A DNA stretch of 64,000 bases from Limanda limanda (GCF_963576545.1 NW_026870492.1:310001-374000), one strand, 5' to 3'. Positions 1 to 11,850 are shown, counted from the first letter of the stretch. Notes: generated from the sequence alone by a model not told the origin. A program made the numbers and translations.

Positions 1-1046
1 AAGTTATTCAAGAATATCTCTTTCTCCTATGTGCTTTCATCCCTAACCCTAACCCTAACCCTTCCGAAAGTCGGAGAAGCTCAAGGATGGTACCGATCGA
101 TGCGCGTTACCCCATTTAGTGGGGGTAGAGCCTACTTGCAAGTCTCTCCGACCTTCACAAAAAAAGTTATTCAAGAATATCTCTTTCTCCTATGTGCTTT
201 CATCCCTAACCCTAACCCTAACCCTTCCGAAAGTCGGAGAAGCTCAAGGATGGTACCGATCGATGCGCGCTACCCCATTTAGTGGGGGTAAAGCCTACTT
301 GCAAGTCTCTCCGACCTTCACAAAAAAAGTTATTCAAGAATATCTCCTCAGATTTGGGGGAATTTCGTCGGTCGACCTCTTCCTAAGGTCGTACAAGCTC
401 GGGGATGGTACCAATCGATCCGCAGGACCCAAATTAGTCCAGATGCAACCACTTTCCAAGTCTCTCCGACCTTCACAAAAAAAGTTATTCAAGAATATCT
501 CTTTCTCCTATGTGCTTTCATCCCTAACCCTAACCCTAACCCTTCCGAAAGTCGGAGAAGCTCAAGGATGGTACTGATCGATGCGCGCTACCCCATTTAG
601 TGGGGGTAGAGCCTACTTGCAAGTCTCTCCGACCTTCACAAAAAAAGTTATTCAAGAATATCTCTTTCTCCTATGTGCTTTCATCCCTAACCCTAACCCT
701 AACCCTTCCGAAAGTCGGAGAAGCTCAAGGATGGTACCGATCGATGCGCGCAACCCCATTTAGTGGGGGTAGAGCCTACTTGCAAGTCTCTCCGACCTTC
801 ACAAAAAAAGTTATTCAAGAATATCTCCTCAGATTTGGGGGAATTTCGTCGGTCGACCTCTTCCGAAGGTCGTACAAGCTCGGGGATGGTACCAATCGAT
901 CCGCAGGACCCAAATTAGTCCAGATGCAACCACTTTCCAAGTCTCTCCGACCTTCAAAAAAAGTTATTCAAGAATATCTCTTTCTCCTATGTGCTTTCAT
1001 CCCTAACCCTAACCCTAACCCTTCCGAAAGTCGGAGAAGCTCAACG

Positions 1047-2416
1047 ATGGTACCGATCGATGCGCGCTACCCCATTTAGTGGGGGTAGAGCCTACTTGCA
1101 AGTCTCTCCGACCTTCACAAAAAAAGTTATTCAAGAATATCTCCTCAGATTTGGGGGAATTTCGTCGGTCGACCTCTTCCGAAGGTCGTACAAGCTCGGG
1201 GATGGTACCAATCGATTTGCAGGACCCAAATTAGTCCAGATGCAACCACTTTCCAAGTCTCTCCGACCTTCACAAAAAAAGTTATTCAAGAATATCTCTT
1301 TCTCCTATGTGCTTTCATCCCTAACCCTAACCCTAACCCTTCCGAAAGTCGGAGAAGCTCAACGATGGTACCGATCGATGCGCGCTACCCCATTTAGTGG
1401 GGGTAGAGCCTACTTGCAAGTCTCTCCGACCTTCACAAAAAAAGTTATTCAAGAATATCTCTTTCTCCTATGTGCTTTCATCCCTAACCCTAACCCTAAC
1501 CCTTCCGAAAGTCGGAGAAGCTCAAGGATGGTACCGATCGATGTGCGCTACCCCATTTAGTGGGGGTAGAGCCTACTTGCAAGTCTCTCCGACCTTCACA
1601 AAAAAAGTTATTCAAGAATATCTCCTCAGATTTGGGGGAATTTCGTCGGTCGACCTCTTCCGAAGGTCGTACAAGCTCGGGGATGGTACCAATCGATCCG
1701 CAGGACCCAAATTAGTCCAGATGCAACCACTTTCCAAGTCTCTCCGACCTTCACAAAAAAAGTTATTCAAGAATATCTCTTTCTCCTATGTGCTTTCATC
1801 CCTAACCCTAACCCTAACCCTTCCGAAAGTCGGAGAAGCTCAAGGATGGTACCGATCGATGCGCGCTACCCCATTTAGTGGGGGTAGAGCCTACTTGCAA
1901 GTCTCTCCGACCTTCACAAAAAAAGTTATTCAAGAATATCTCCTCAGATTTGGGGGAATTTCGTCGGTCGACCTCTTCCGAAGGTCGTACAAGCTCGGGG
2001 ATGGTACCAATCGATTTGCAGGACCCAAATTAGTCCAGATGCAACCACTTTCCAAGTCTCTCCGACCTTCACAAAAAAAGTTATTCAAGAATATCTCTTT
2101 CTCCTATGTGCTTTCATCCCTAACCCTAGCCCTAACCCTTCCGAAAGTCGGAGAAGCTCAAGGATGGTACCGATCGATGCGCGCTACCCCATTTAGTGGG
2201 GGTAGAGCCTACTTGCAAGTCTCTCCGACCTTCACAAAAAAAGTTATTCAAGAATATCTCTTTCTCCTATGTGCTTTCATCCCTAACCCTAACCCTTCCG
2301 AAAGTCGGAGAAGCTCAAGGATGGTACCGATCGATGCGCGCTACCCCATTTAGTGGGGGTAGAGCCTACTTGCAAGTCTCTCCGACCTTCACAAAAAAAG
2401 TTATTCAAGAATATCT
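1047..2416. repeat. Left copy of a 1.37-kb segment repeated 7201 bp downstream
   Basis: This stretch matches 8248-9617 at an offset of 7201 bp. Shared diagnostic changes include TCAACGATGG near 1363 (8564), GATTTGCAGG near 1216 (8417), GATGTGCGC at 1540 (8741) and the rare hexamer variant CCCTAGCCC near 2127 (9328). The match stops on the left at 1045-1046 versus 8246-8247 and on the right at 2417 versus 9618 (ATCTCTTT versus ATCTTTTT). Sequence between the two copies does not follow the same offset. Confidence 0.8.
2243..2399 (+). repeat. Monomer A', representative short unit (157 bp)
   Basis: This unit is identical in plan to monomer A but has one CCCTAA fewer, leaving (CCCTAA)2CCC, so it is exactly 6 bp shorter. 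A' units are a minority. They are common in the left third, for example near 2280, 3555, 4205, 7400 and 12050 and throughout 16.9-18.3 kb, and rarer to the right (for example near 47830, 49100, 49260 and 60970). I saw none with four hexamers. The change leaves three C-tracts instead of four, which matters for quadruplex potential. Confidence 0.93.
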
Positions 2417-2719
2417 CTTTCTCCTATGTGCTTTCATCCCTAACCCTAACCCTAACCCTTCCAAAAGTCGGAGAAGCTCAAGGATGGTACCGATCGATGC
2501 GCGCTACCCCATTTAGTGGGGGTAGAGCCTACTTGCAAGTCTCTCCGACCTTCACAAAAAAAGTTATTCAAGAATATCTCTTTCTCCTATGTGCTTTCAT
2601 CCCTAACCCTAACCCTTCCGAAAGTCGGAGAAGCTCAAGGATGGTACCGATCGATGTGCGCTACCCCATTTAGTGGGGGTAGAGCCTACTTGCAAGTCTC
2701 TCCGACCTTCACAAAAAAA

Positions 2720-2874
2720 GTTATTCAAGAATATCTCCTCAGATTTGGGGGAATTTCGTCGGTCGACCTCTTCCGAAGGTCGTACAAGCTCGGGGATGGT
2801 ACCAATCGATCCGCAGGACCCAAATTAGTCCAGATGCAACCACTTTCCAAGTCTCTCCGACCTTCACAAAAAAA
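2720..2874 (+). repeat. Monomer B, representative unit (155 bp)
   Basis: This is a consensus copy of the second monomer. Positions 1-18 and the last 27 bases match monomer A almost exactly. The segment that carries hexamers in A is replaced by a G5-containing stretch (GATTTGGGGGAATTTC) followed by the palindrome GGTCGACC. The core with GGTACC and ATCGAT matches A at about 34 of 40 bases. The segment after the core differs from A but contains GGAC, an 8-base loop and GTCC. GC is 74 of 155. About 115 B units occur, always with A on both sides. GTCGAC is a B-specific restriction marker, whereas GGTACC lies in nearly every unit of both types. Confidence 0.95.
2764..2782. other. Dyad in monomer B (CGACCT / AGGTCG)
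   Basis: CGACCT and AGGTCG form a 6-bp inverted repeat around the loop CTTCCGA, overlapping the 8-bp palindrome GGTCGACC just upstream. It lies in the part of B that corresponds to the hexamer/core boundary of A. Units from about 32 kb onward often carry CCAAAGG instead of CCGAAGG here, which alters the loop but leaves the stem bases. Function is unknown. Confidence 0.5.
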
Positions 2875-3675
2875 GTTATTCAAGAATATCTCTTTCTCCT
2901 ATGTGCTTTCATCCCTAACCCTAACCCTAACCCTTCCAAAAGTCGGAGAAGCTCAAGGATGGTACCGATCGATGCGCGCTACCCCATTTAGTGGGGGTAG
3001 AGCCTACTTGCAAGTCTCTCCGACCTTCACAAAAAAGGTTATTCAAGAATATCTCTTTCTCCTATGTGCTTTCATCCCTAACCCTAACCCTAACCCTTCC
3101 GAAAGTCGGAGAAGCTCAAGGATGGTACCGATCGATGTGCGCTACCCCATTTAGTGGGGGTAGAGCCTACTTGCAAGTCTCTCCGACCTTCACAAAAAAA
3201 GTTATTCAAGAATATCTCCTCAGATTTGGGGGAATTTCGTCGGTCGACCTCTTCCGAAGGTCGTACAAGCTCGGGGATGGTACCAATCGATCTGCAGGAC
3301 CCAAATTAGTCCACATGCAACCACTTTCCAAGTCTCTCCGACCTTCACAAAAAAAGTTATTCAAGAATATCTCTTTCTCCTATGTGCTTTCATCCCTAAC
3401 CCTAACCCTAACCCTTCCGAAAGTCGGAGAAGCTCAAGGATGGTACCGATCGATGCGCGCTACCCCATTTAGTGGGGGTAGAGCCTACTTGCAAGTCTCT
3501 CCGACCTTCATAAAAAAAGTTATTCAAGAATATCTCTTTCTCCTATGTGCTTTCATCCCTAACCCTAACCCTTCCGAAAGTCGGAGAAGCTCAAGGATGG
3601 TACCGATCGATGCGCGCTACCCCATTTAGTGGGGGTAGAGCCTACTTGCAAGTCTCTCCGACCTTCACAAAAAAA

Positions 3676-3838
3676 GTTATTCAAGAATATCTCTTTCTCC
3701 TATGTGCTTTCATCCCTAACCCTAACCCTAACCCTTCCGAAAGTCGGAGAAGCTCAAGGATGGTACCGATCGATGCGCGCTACCCCATTTAGTGGGGGTA
3801 GAGCCTACTTGCAAGTCTCTCCGACCTTCACAAAAAAA
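3676..3838 (+). repeat. Monomer A, representative full-length unit (163 bp)
   Basis: This is a clean consensus copy of the commoner monomer. By unit position: 1-18 is the left half of the block shared with B. 19-38 is A-specific and pyrimidine-rich. 39-59 is (CCCTAA)3CCC. 59-77 can fold into a small hairpin (CTTC-CGA, loop AAG, TCG-GAGAAG, with a two-base bulge). 61-100 is the core shared with B at about 34 of 40 positions, including a GGTACC site and GATCGAT. 106-125 is a dyad (TACCCCA, loop TTTAG, TGGGGGTA). 137-163 is the tail shared with B, ending in seven A residues. GC is 77 of 163. There are about 280 such units including the short form. The phase chosen, starting at GTTATTCAAG, is arbitrary. 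Confidence 0.95.
3714..3734 (-). other. Potential G-quadruplex / TTAGGG motif (representative of full A units)
   Basis: The minus strand of each full A unit reads four GGG tracts separated by TTA. This is the textbook arrangement for an intramolecular quadruplex, and the + strand could form an i-motif. It contains two overlapping AACCCTAA sites of the kind bound by telomere Myb-type proteins such as TRF1/TRF2 in vertebrates. The motif recurs every 163 bp in A runs and is absent from B. In A' units only three tracts remain. Quadruplex formation and protein binding in this organism are inference. Confidence 0.6.
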
Positions 3839-6800
3839 GTTATTCAAGAATATCTCTTTCTCCTATGTGCTTTCATCCCTAACCCTAACCCTAACCCTTC
3901 CGAAAGTCGGAGAAGCTCAAGGATGGTACCAATCGATGCGCGCTACCCCATTTAGTAGGGGTAGAGCCTACTTGCAAGTCTTTCCGACCTTCACAAAAAA
4001 AGTTATTCAAGAATATCTCTTTCTCCTATGTGCTTTCATCCCTAACCCTAACCCTAACCCTTCCAAAAGTCGGAGAAGCTCAAGGATGGTACCGATCGAT
4101 GTGCGCTACCCCATTTAGTGGGGGTAGAGCCTACTTGCAAGTCTCTCCGACCTTCACAAAAAAAGTTATTCAAGAATATCTCTTTCTCCTATGTGCTTTC
4201 ATCCCTAACCCTAACCCTTCCGAAAGTCGGAGAAGCTCAAGGATGGTACCGATCGATGTGCGCTACCCCATTTAGTGGGGGTAGAGCCTACTTGCAAGTC
4301 TCTCCGACCTTCACAAAAAAAGTTATTCAAGAATATCTCCTCAGATTTGGGGGAATTTCGTCGGTCGACCTCTTCCGAAGGTCGTACAAGCTCGGGGATG
4401 GTACTAATCGATCCGCAGGACCCAAATTAGTCCAGATGCAACCACTTTCCAAGTCTCTCCGACCTTCACAAAAAAAGTTATTCAAGAATATCTCTTTCTC
4501 CTATGTGCTTTCATCCCTAACCCTAACCCTAACCCTTCCAAAAGTCGGAGAAGCTCAAGGATGGTACCGATCGATGCGCGCTACCCCATTTAGTGGGGGT
4601 AGAGCCTACTTGCAAGTCTCTCCGACCTTCACAAAAAAAGTTATTCAAGAATATCTCTTTCTCCTATGTGCTTTCATCCCTAACCCTAACCCTAACCCTT
4701 CCGAAAGTCGGAGAAGCTCAAGGATGGTACCGATCGATGTGCGCTACCCCATTTAGTGGGGGTAGAGCCTACTTGCAAGTCTCTCCGACCTTCACAAAAA
4801 AAGTTATTCAAGAATATCTCCTCAGATTTGGGGGAATTTCGTCGGTCGACCTCTTCCGAAGGTCGTACAAGCTCGAAGATGGTACCAATCGATCCGCAGG
4901 ACCCAAATTAGTCCAGATGCAACCACTTTCCAAGTCTCTCCGACCTTCACAAAAAAAGTTATTCAAGAATATCTCTTTCTCCTATGTGCTTTCATCCCTA
5001 ACCCTAACCCTAACCCTTCCGAAAGTCGGAGAAGCTCAAGGATGGTACCGATCGATGCGCGCTACCCCATTTAGTGGGGGTAGAGCCTACTTGCAAGTCT
5101 CTCCGACCTTCACAAAAAAAGTTATTCAAGAATATCTCTTTCTCCTATGTGCTTTCATCCCTAACCCTAACCCTAACCCTTCCGAAAGTCGGAGAAGCTC
5201 AAGGATGGTACCGATCGATGCGCGCTACCCCATTTAGTGGGGGTAGAGCCTACTTGCAAGTCTCTCCGACCTTCACAAAAAAAGTTATTCAAGAATATCT
5301 CCTCAGATTTGGGGGAATTTCGTCGGTCGACCTCTTCCGAAGGTCGTACAAGCTCGGGGATGGTACCAATCGATTTGCAGGACCCAAATTAGTCCAGATG
5401 AAACCACTTTCCAAGTCTCTCCGACCTTCACAAAAAAAGTTATTCAAGAATATCTCTTTCTCCTATGTGCTTTCATCCCTAACCCTAACCCTAACCCTTC
5501 CGAAAGTCGGAGAAGCTCAAGGATGGTACCGATCGATGCGCGCTACCCCATTTAGTGGGGGTAGAGCCTACTTGCAAGTCTCTCCGACCTTCACAAAAAA
5601 AGTTATTCAAGAATATCTCCTCAGATTTGGGGGAATTTCGTCGGTCGACCTCTTCCGAAGGTCGTACAAGCTCGGGGATGGTACCAATCGATTTGCAGGA
5701 CCCAAATTAGTCCAGATGCAACCACTTTCCAAGTCTCTCCGACCTTCACAAAAAAAGTTATTCAAGAATATCTCTTTCTCCTATGTGCTTTCATCCCTAA
5801 CCCTAACCCTAACCCTTCCGAAAGTCGGAGAAGCTCAAGGATGGTACCAATCGATGCGCGCTACCCCATTTAGTGGGGGTAGAGCCTACTTGCAAGTCTC
5901 TCCGACCTTCACAAAAAAAGTTATTCAAGAATATCTTTTTCTCCTATGTGCTTTCATCCCTAACCCTAACCCTAACCCTTCCGAAAGTCGGAGAAGCTCA
6001 AGGATGGTACCGATCGATGTGCGCTACCCCATTTAGTGGGGGTAGAGCCTACTTGCAAGTCTCTCCGACCTTCACAAAAAAAGTTATTCAAGAATATCTC
6101 CTCAGATTTGGGGGAATTTCGTCGGTCGACCTCTTCCGAAGGTCGTACAAGCTCGGGGATGGTACCAATCGATCCGCAGGACCCAAATTAGTCCAGATGC
6201 AACCACTTTCCAAGTCTCTCCGACCTTCACAAAAAAAGTTATTCAAGAATATCTCTTTCTCCTATGTGCTTTCATCCCTAACCCTAACCCTAACCCTTCC
6301 GAAAGTCGGAGAAGCTCAAGGATGGTACCGATCGATGCGCGCTACCCCATTTAGTGGGGGTAGAGCCTACTTGCAAGTCTCTCCGACCTTCACAAAAAAA
6401 GTTATTCAAGAATATCTCTTTCTCCTATGTGCTTTCATCCCTAACCCTAACCCTAACCCTTCCGAAAGTCGGAGAAGCTCAAGGATGGTACCGATCGATG
6501 CGCGCAACCCCATTTAGTGGGGGTAGAGCCTACTTGCAAGTCTCTCCGACCTTCACAAAAAAAGTTATTCAAGAATATCTCCTCAGATTTGGGGGAATTT
6601 CGTCGGTCGACCTCTTCCGAAGGTCGTACAAGCTCGGGGATTGTACCAATCGATCCGCAGGACCCAAATTAGTCCAGATGCAACCACTTTCCAAGTCTCT
6701 CCGACCTTCACAAAAAAAGTTATTCAAGAATATCTCTTTCTCCTATGTGCTTTCATCCCTAACCCTAACCCTAACCCTTCCGAAAGTCGGAGAAGCTCAA

Positions 6801-8247
6801 GGATGGTACCGATCGATGCGCGCTACCCCATTTAGTGGGGGTAGAGCCTACTTGCAAGTCTCTCCGACCTTCACAAAAAAAGTTATTCAAGAATATCTCC
6901 TCAGATTTGGGGGAATTTCGTCGGTCGACCTCTTCCGAAGGTCGTACAAGCTCGGGGATGGTACCAATCGATCCGCAGGACCCAAATTAGTCCAGATGCA
7001 ACCACTTTCCAAGTCTCTCCGACCTTCACAAAAAAAGTTATTCAAGAATATCTCTTTCTCCTATGTGCTTTCATCCCTAACCCTAACCCTAACCCTTCCG
7101 AAAGTCGGAGAAGCTCAAGGATGGTACCGATCGATGCGCGCTACCCCATTTAGTGGGGGTAGAGCCTACTTGCAAGTCTCTCCGACCTTCACAAAAAAAG
7201 TTATTCAAGAATATCTCTTTCTCCTATGTGCTTTCATCCCTAACCCTAACCCTAACCCTTCCGAAAGTCGGAGAAGCTCAAGGATGGTACCGATCGATGC
7301 GCGCTACCCCATTTAGTGGGGGTAGAGCCTACTTGCAAGTCTCTCCGACCTTCACAAAAAAAGTTATTCAAGAATATCTCTTTCTCCTATGTGCTTTCAT
7401 CCCTAACCCTAACCCTTCCGAAAGTCGGAGAAGCTCAAAGATGGTACCGATCGATGCGCGCTACCCCATTTAGTGGGGGTAGAGCCTACTTGCAAGTCTC
7501 TCCGACCTTCACAAAAAAAGTTATTCAAGAATATCTCTTTCTCCTATGTGCTTTCATCCCTAACCCTAACCCTAACCCTTCCAAAAGTCGGAGAAGCTCA
7601 AGGATGGTACCGATCGATGCGCGCTACCCCATTTAGTGGGGGTAGAGCCTACTTGCAAGTCTCTCCGACCTTCACAAAAAAAGTTATTCAAGAATATCTC
7701 TTTCTCCTATGTGCTTTCATCCCTAACCCTAACCCTAACCCTTCCAAAAGTCGGAGAAGCTCAAGGATGGTACCGATCGATGCGCGCTACCCCATTTAGT
7801 GGGGGTAGAGCCTACTTGCAAGTCTCTCCGACCTTCACAAAAAAAGTTATTCAAGAATATCTCTTTCTCCTATGTGCTTTCATCCCTAACCCTAACCCTA
7901 ACCCTTCCGAAAGTCGGAGAAGCTCAAGGATAGTACCGATCGATGTGCGCTACCCCATTTAGTGGGGGTAGAGCCTACTTGCAAGTCTCTCCGACCTTCA
8001 CAAAAAAAGTTATTCAAGAATATCTCCTCAGATTTGGGGGAATTTCGTCGGTCGACCTCTTCCGAAGGTCGTACAAGCTCGGGGATGGTACCAATCGATC
8101 CGCAGGACCCAAATTAGTCCAGATGCAACCACTTTCCAAGTCTCTCCGACCTTCACAAAAAAAGTTATTCAAGAATATCTCTTTCTCCTATGTGCTTTCA
8201 TCCCTAACCCTAACCCTAACCCTTCCAAAAGTCGGAGAAGCTCAAGA

Positions 8248-9617
8248 ATGGTACCGATCGATGCGCGCTACCCCATTTAGTGGGGGTAGAGCCTACTTGC
8301 AAGTCTCTCCGACCTTCACAAAAAAAGTTATTCAAGAATATCTCCTCAGATTTGGGGGAATTTCGTCGGTCGACCTCTTCCGAAGGTCGTACAAGCTCGG
8401 GGATGGTACCAATCGATTTGCAGGACCCAAATTAGTCCAGATGCAACCACTTTCCAAGTCTCTCCGACCTTCACAAAAAAAGTTATTCAAGAATATCTCT
8501 TTCTCCTATGTGCTTTCATCCCTAACCCTAACCCTAACCCTTCCGAAAGTCGGAGAAGCTCAACGATGGTACCGATCGATGCGCGCTACCCCATTTAGTG
8601 GGGGTAGAGCCTACTTGCAAGTCTCTCCGACCTTCACAAAAAAAGTTATTCAAGAATATCTCTTTCTCCTATGTGCTTTCATCCCTAACCCTAACCCTAA
8701 CCCTTCCGAAAGTCGGAGAAGCTCAAGGATGGTACCGATCGATGTGCGCTACCCCATTTAGTGGGGGTAGAGCCTACTTGCAAGTCTCTCCGACCTTCAC
8801 AAAAAAAGTTATTCAAGAATATCTCCTCAGATTTGGGGGAATTTCGTCGGTCGACCTCTTCCGAAGGTCGTACAAGCTCGGGGATGGTACCAATCGATCC
8901 GCAGGACCCAAATTAGTCCAGATGCAACCACTTTCCAAGTCTCTCCGACCTTCACAAAAAAAGTTATTCAAGAATATCTCTTTCTCCTATGTGCTTTCAT
9001 CCCTAACCCTAACCCTAACCCTTCCGAAAGTCGGAGAAGCTCAAGGATGGTACCGATCGATGCGCGCTACCCCATTTAGTGGGGGTAGAGCCTACTTGCA
9101 AGTCTCTCCGACCTTCACAAAAAAAGTTATTCAAGAATATCTCCTCAGATTTGGGGGAATTTCGTCGGTCGACCTCTTCCGAAGGTCGTACAAGCTCGGG
9201 GATGGTACCAATCGATTTGCAGGACCCAAATTAGTCCAGATGCAACCACTTTCCAAGTCTCTCCGACCTTCACAAAAAAAGTTATTCAAGAATATCTCTT
9301 TCTCCTATGTGCTTTCATCCCTAACCCTAGCCCTAACCCTTCCGAAAGTCGGAGAAGCTCAAGGATGGTACCGATCGATGCGCGCTACCCCATTTAGTGG
9401 GGGTAGAGCCTACTTGCAAGTCTCTCCGACCTTCACAAAAAAAGTTATTCAAGAATATCTCTTTCTCCTATGTGCTTTCATCCCTAACCCTAACCCTTCC
9501 GAAAGTCGGAGAAGCTCAAGGATGGTACCGATCGATGCGCGCTACCCCATTTAGTGGGGGTAGAGCCTACTTGCAAGTCTCTCCGACCTTCACAAAAAAA
9601 GTTATTCAAGAATATCT
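8248..9617. repeat. Right copy of the 1.37-kb segment (offset 7201 bp)
   Basis: This copy carries the same order of A, A' and B units and the same rare variants as 1047-2416, including the CCCTAG hexamer that I saw only in these two places. The preceding unit differs (AAGAATGG and CCAAAAG at about 8226-8248), so this is a bounded transfer or duplication and not part of a regular period. Confidence 0.8.
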
Positions 9618-9918
9618 TTTTCTCCTATGTGCTTTCATCCCTAACCCTAACCCTAACCCTTCCGAAAGTCGGAGAAGCTCAAGGATGGTACCGATCGATG
9701 TGCGCTACCCCATTTAGTGGGGGTAGAGCCTACTTGCAAGTCTCTCCGACCTTCACAAAAAAAGTTATTCAAGAATATCTCCTCAGATTTGGGGGAATTT
9801 CGTCGGTCGACCTCTTCCGAAGGTCGTACAAGCTCGGGGATGGTACCAATCGATCCGCAGGACCCAAATTAGTCCAGATGCAACCACTTTCCAAGTCTCT
9901 CCGACCTTCACAAAAAAA

Positions 9919-10081
9919 GTTATTCAAGAATATCTCTTTCTCCTATGTGCTTTCATCCCTAACCCTAACCCTAACCCTTCCGAAGGTCGTACAAGCTCGG
10001 GGATGGTACCAATCGATTTGCAGGACCCAAATTAGTCCAGATGCAACCACTTTCCAAGTCTCTCCGACCTTCACAAAAAAA
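9919..10081 (+). repeat. Hybrid monomer A-left/B-right, copy 1 (163 bp)
   Basis: The unit starts as monomer A with (CCCTAA)3CCC and TTCCGAA. It then switches to monomer B sequence (GGTCGTACAAGCTCGGGGATGG split across the core, then GATTTGCAGGACCC) through to the shared tail. The switch lies in the TTCCGAA stretch common to both parents. The B parent carries the TTTGCA variant. The length equals that of a normal A. This is direct evidence of crossover or conversion between A and B at their shared core. Confidence 0.88.
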
Positions 10082-10197
10082 GTTATTCAAGAATATCTCT
10101 TTCTCCTATGTGCTTTCATCCCTAACCCTAACCCTAACCCTTCCGAAAGTCGGAGAAGCTCAAGGATGGTACCGATCGATGCGCGCTACCCCATTTA

Positions 10198-11640
10198 GTG
10201 GGGGTAGAGCCTACTTGCAAGTCTCTCCGACCTTCACAAAAAAAGTTATTCAAGAATATCTCTTTCTCCTATGTGCTTTCATCCCTAACCCTAACCCTAA
10301 CCCTTCCGAAAGTCGGAGAAGCTCAAGGATGGTACCGATCGATGTGCGCTACCCCATTTAGTGGGGGTAGAGCCTACTTGCAAGTCTCTCCGACCTTCAC
10401 AAAAAAAGTTATTCAAGAATATCTCCTCAGATTTGGGGGAATTTCGTCGGTCGACCTCTTCCGAAGGTCGTACAAGCTCGGGGATGGTACCAATCGATCC
10501 GCAGGACCCAAATTAGTCCAGATGCAACCACTTTCCAAGTCTCTCCGACCTTCACAAAAAAAGTTATTCAAGAATATCTCTTTCTCCTATGTGCTTTCAT
10601 CCCTAACCCTAACCCTAACCCTTCCGAAAGTCGGAGAAGCTCAAGGATGGTACCGATCGATGCGCGTTACCCCATTTAGTGGGGGTAGAGCCTACTTGCA
10701 AGTCTCTCCGACCTTCACAAAAAAAGTTATTCAAGAATATCTCTTTCTCCTATGTGCTTTCATCCCTAACCCTAACCCTAACCCTTCCGAAAGTCGGAGA
10801 AGCTCAAGGATGGTACCGATCGATGTGCGCTACCCCATTTAGTGGGGGTAGAGCCTACTTGCAAGTCTCTCCGACCTTCACAAAAAAAGTTATTCAAGAA
10901 TATCTCCTCAGATTTGGGGGAATTTCGTCGGTCGACCTCTTCCGAAGGTCGTACAAGCTCGGGGATGGTACCAATCGATCCGCAGGACCCAAATTAGTCC
11001 AGATGCAACCACTTTCCAAGTCTCTCCGACCTTCACAAAAAAAGTTATTCAAGAATATCTCTTTCTCCTATGTGCTTTCATCCCTAACCCTAACCCTAAC
11101 CCTTCCGAAAGTCGGAGAAGCTCAAGGATGGTACCGATCGATGCGCGTTACCCCATTTAGTGGGGGTAGAGCCTACTTGCAAGTCTCTCCGACCTTCACA
11201 AAAAAAGTTATTCAAGAATATCTCTTTCTCCTATGTGCTTTCATCCCTAACCCTAACCCTAACCCTTCCGAAAGTCGGAGAAGCTCAAGGATGGTACCGA
11301 TCGATGCGCGCAACCCCATTTAGTGGGGGTAGAGCCTACTTGCAAGTCTCTCCGACCTTCACAAAAAAAGTTATTCAAGAATATCTCCTCAGATTTGGGG
11401 GAATTTCGTCGGTCGACCTCTTCCGAAGGTCGTACAAGCTCGGGGATGGTACCAATCGATCCGCAGGACCCAAATTAGTCCAGATGCAACCACTTTCCAA
11501 GTCTCTCCGACCTTCACAAAAAAAGTTATTCAAGAATATCTCTTTCTCCTATGTGCTTTCATCCCTAACCCTAACCCTAACCCTTCCGAAAGTCGGAGAA
11601 GCTCAAGGATGGTACCGATCGATGCGCGCTACCCCATTTA
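10198..11640. repeat. Three consecutive 481-bp A-A-B trimers
   Basis: Equivalent positions recur at 10198, 10679, 11160 and 11641, each 481 bp apart (163 + 163 + 155). The first two trimers share the GATGTGCGC and GCGCGTTACC variants in the same slots; the third has GCGCAACCCC instead of GATGTGCGC. This is the clearest stretch of the commonest higher-order unit in the window. Confidence 0.85.
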
Positions 11641-11850
11641 GTGGGGGTAGAGCCTACTTGCAAGTCTCTCCGACCTTCACAAAAAAAGTTATTCAAGAAT
11701 ATCTCTTTCTCCTATGTGCTTTCATCCCTAACCCTAACCCTAACCCTTCCGAAAGTCGGAGAAGCTCAAGGATGGTACCGATCGATGCGCGCAACCCCAT
11801 TTAGTGGGGGTAGAGCCTACTTGCAAGTCTCTCCGACCTTCACAAAAAAA

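Larger units (their letters stand above)
1..9618. repeat. Region 1: mixed A-A-B, A-B and A/A' segments
   Basis: B units begin their specific segment near 345, 826, 1141, 1621, 1941, 2735, 3215, 4340, 4820, 5300, 5620, 6100, 6580, 6900, 8020, 8341, 8820 and 9141. Spacings are therefore mainly 318 or 481 bp, with longer A/A' runs at about 3.4-4.3 kb and 7.0-8.0 kb. A B variant with GATTTGCAGG instead of GATCCGCAGG is confined to this region and the hybrids of region 2 (near 1213, 2014, 5373, 5693, 8418 and 9219). A GATGTGCGC variant of A commonly sits just before B. A unit near 954 has lost two bases in its tail. Nothing other than satellite is present. Confidence 0.9.
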
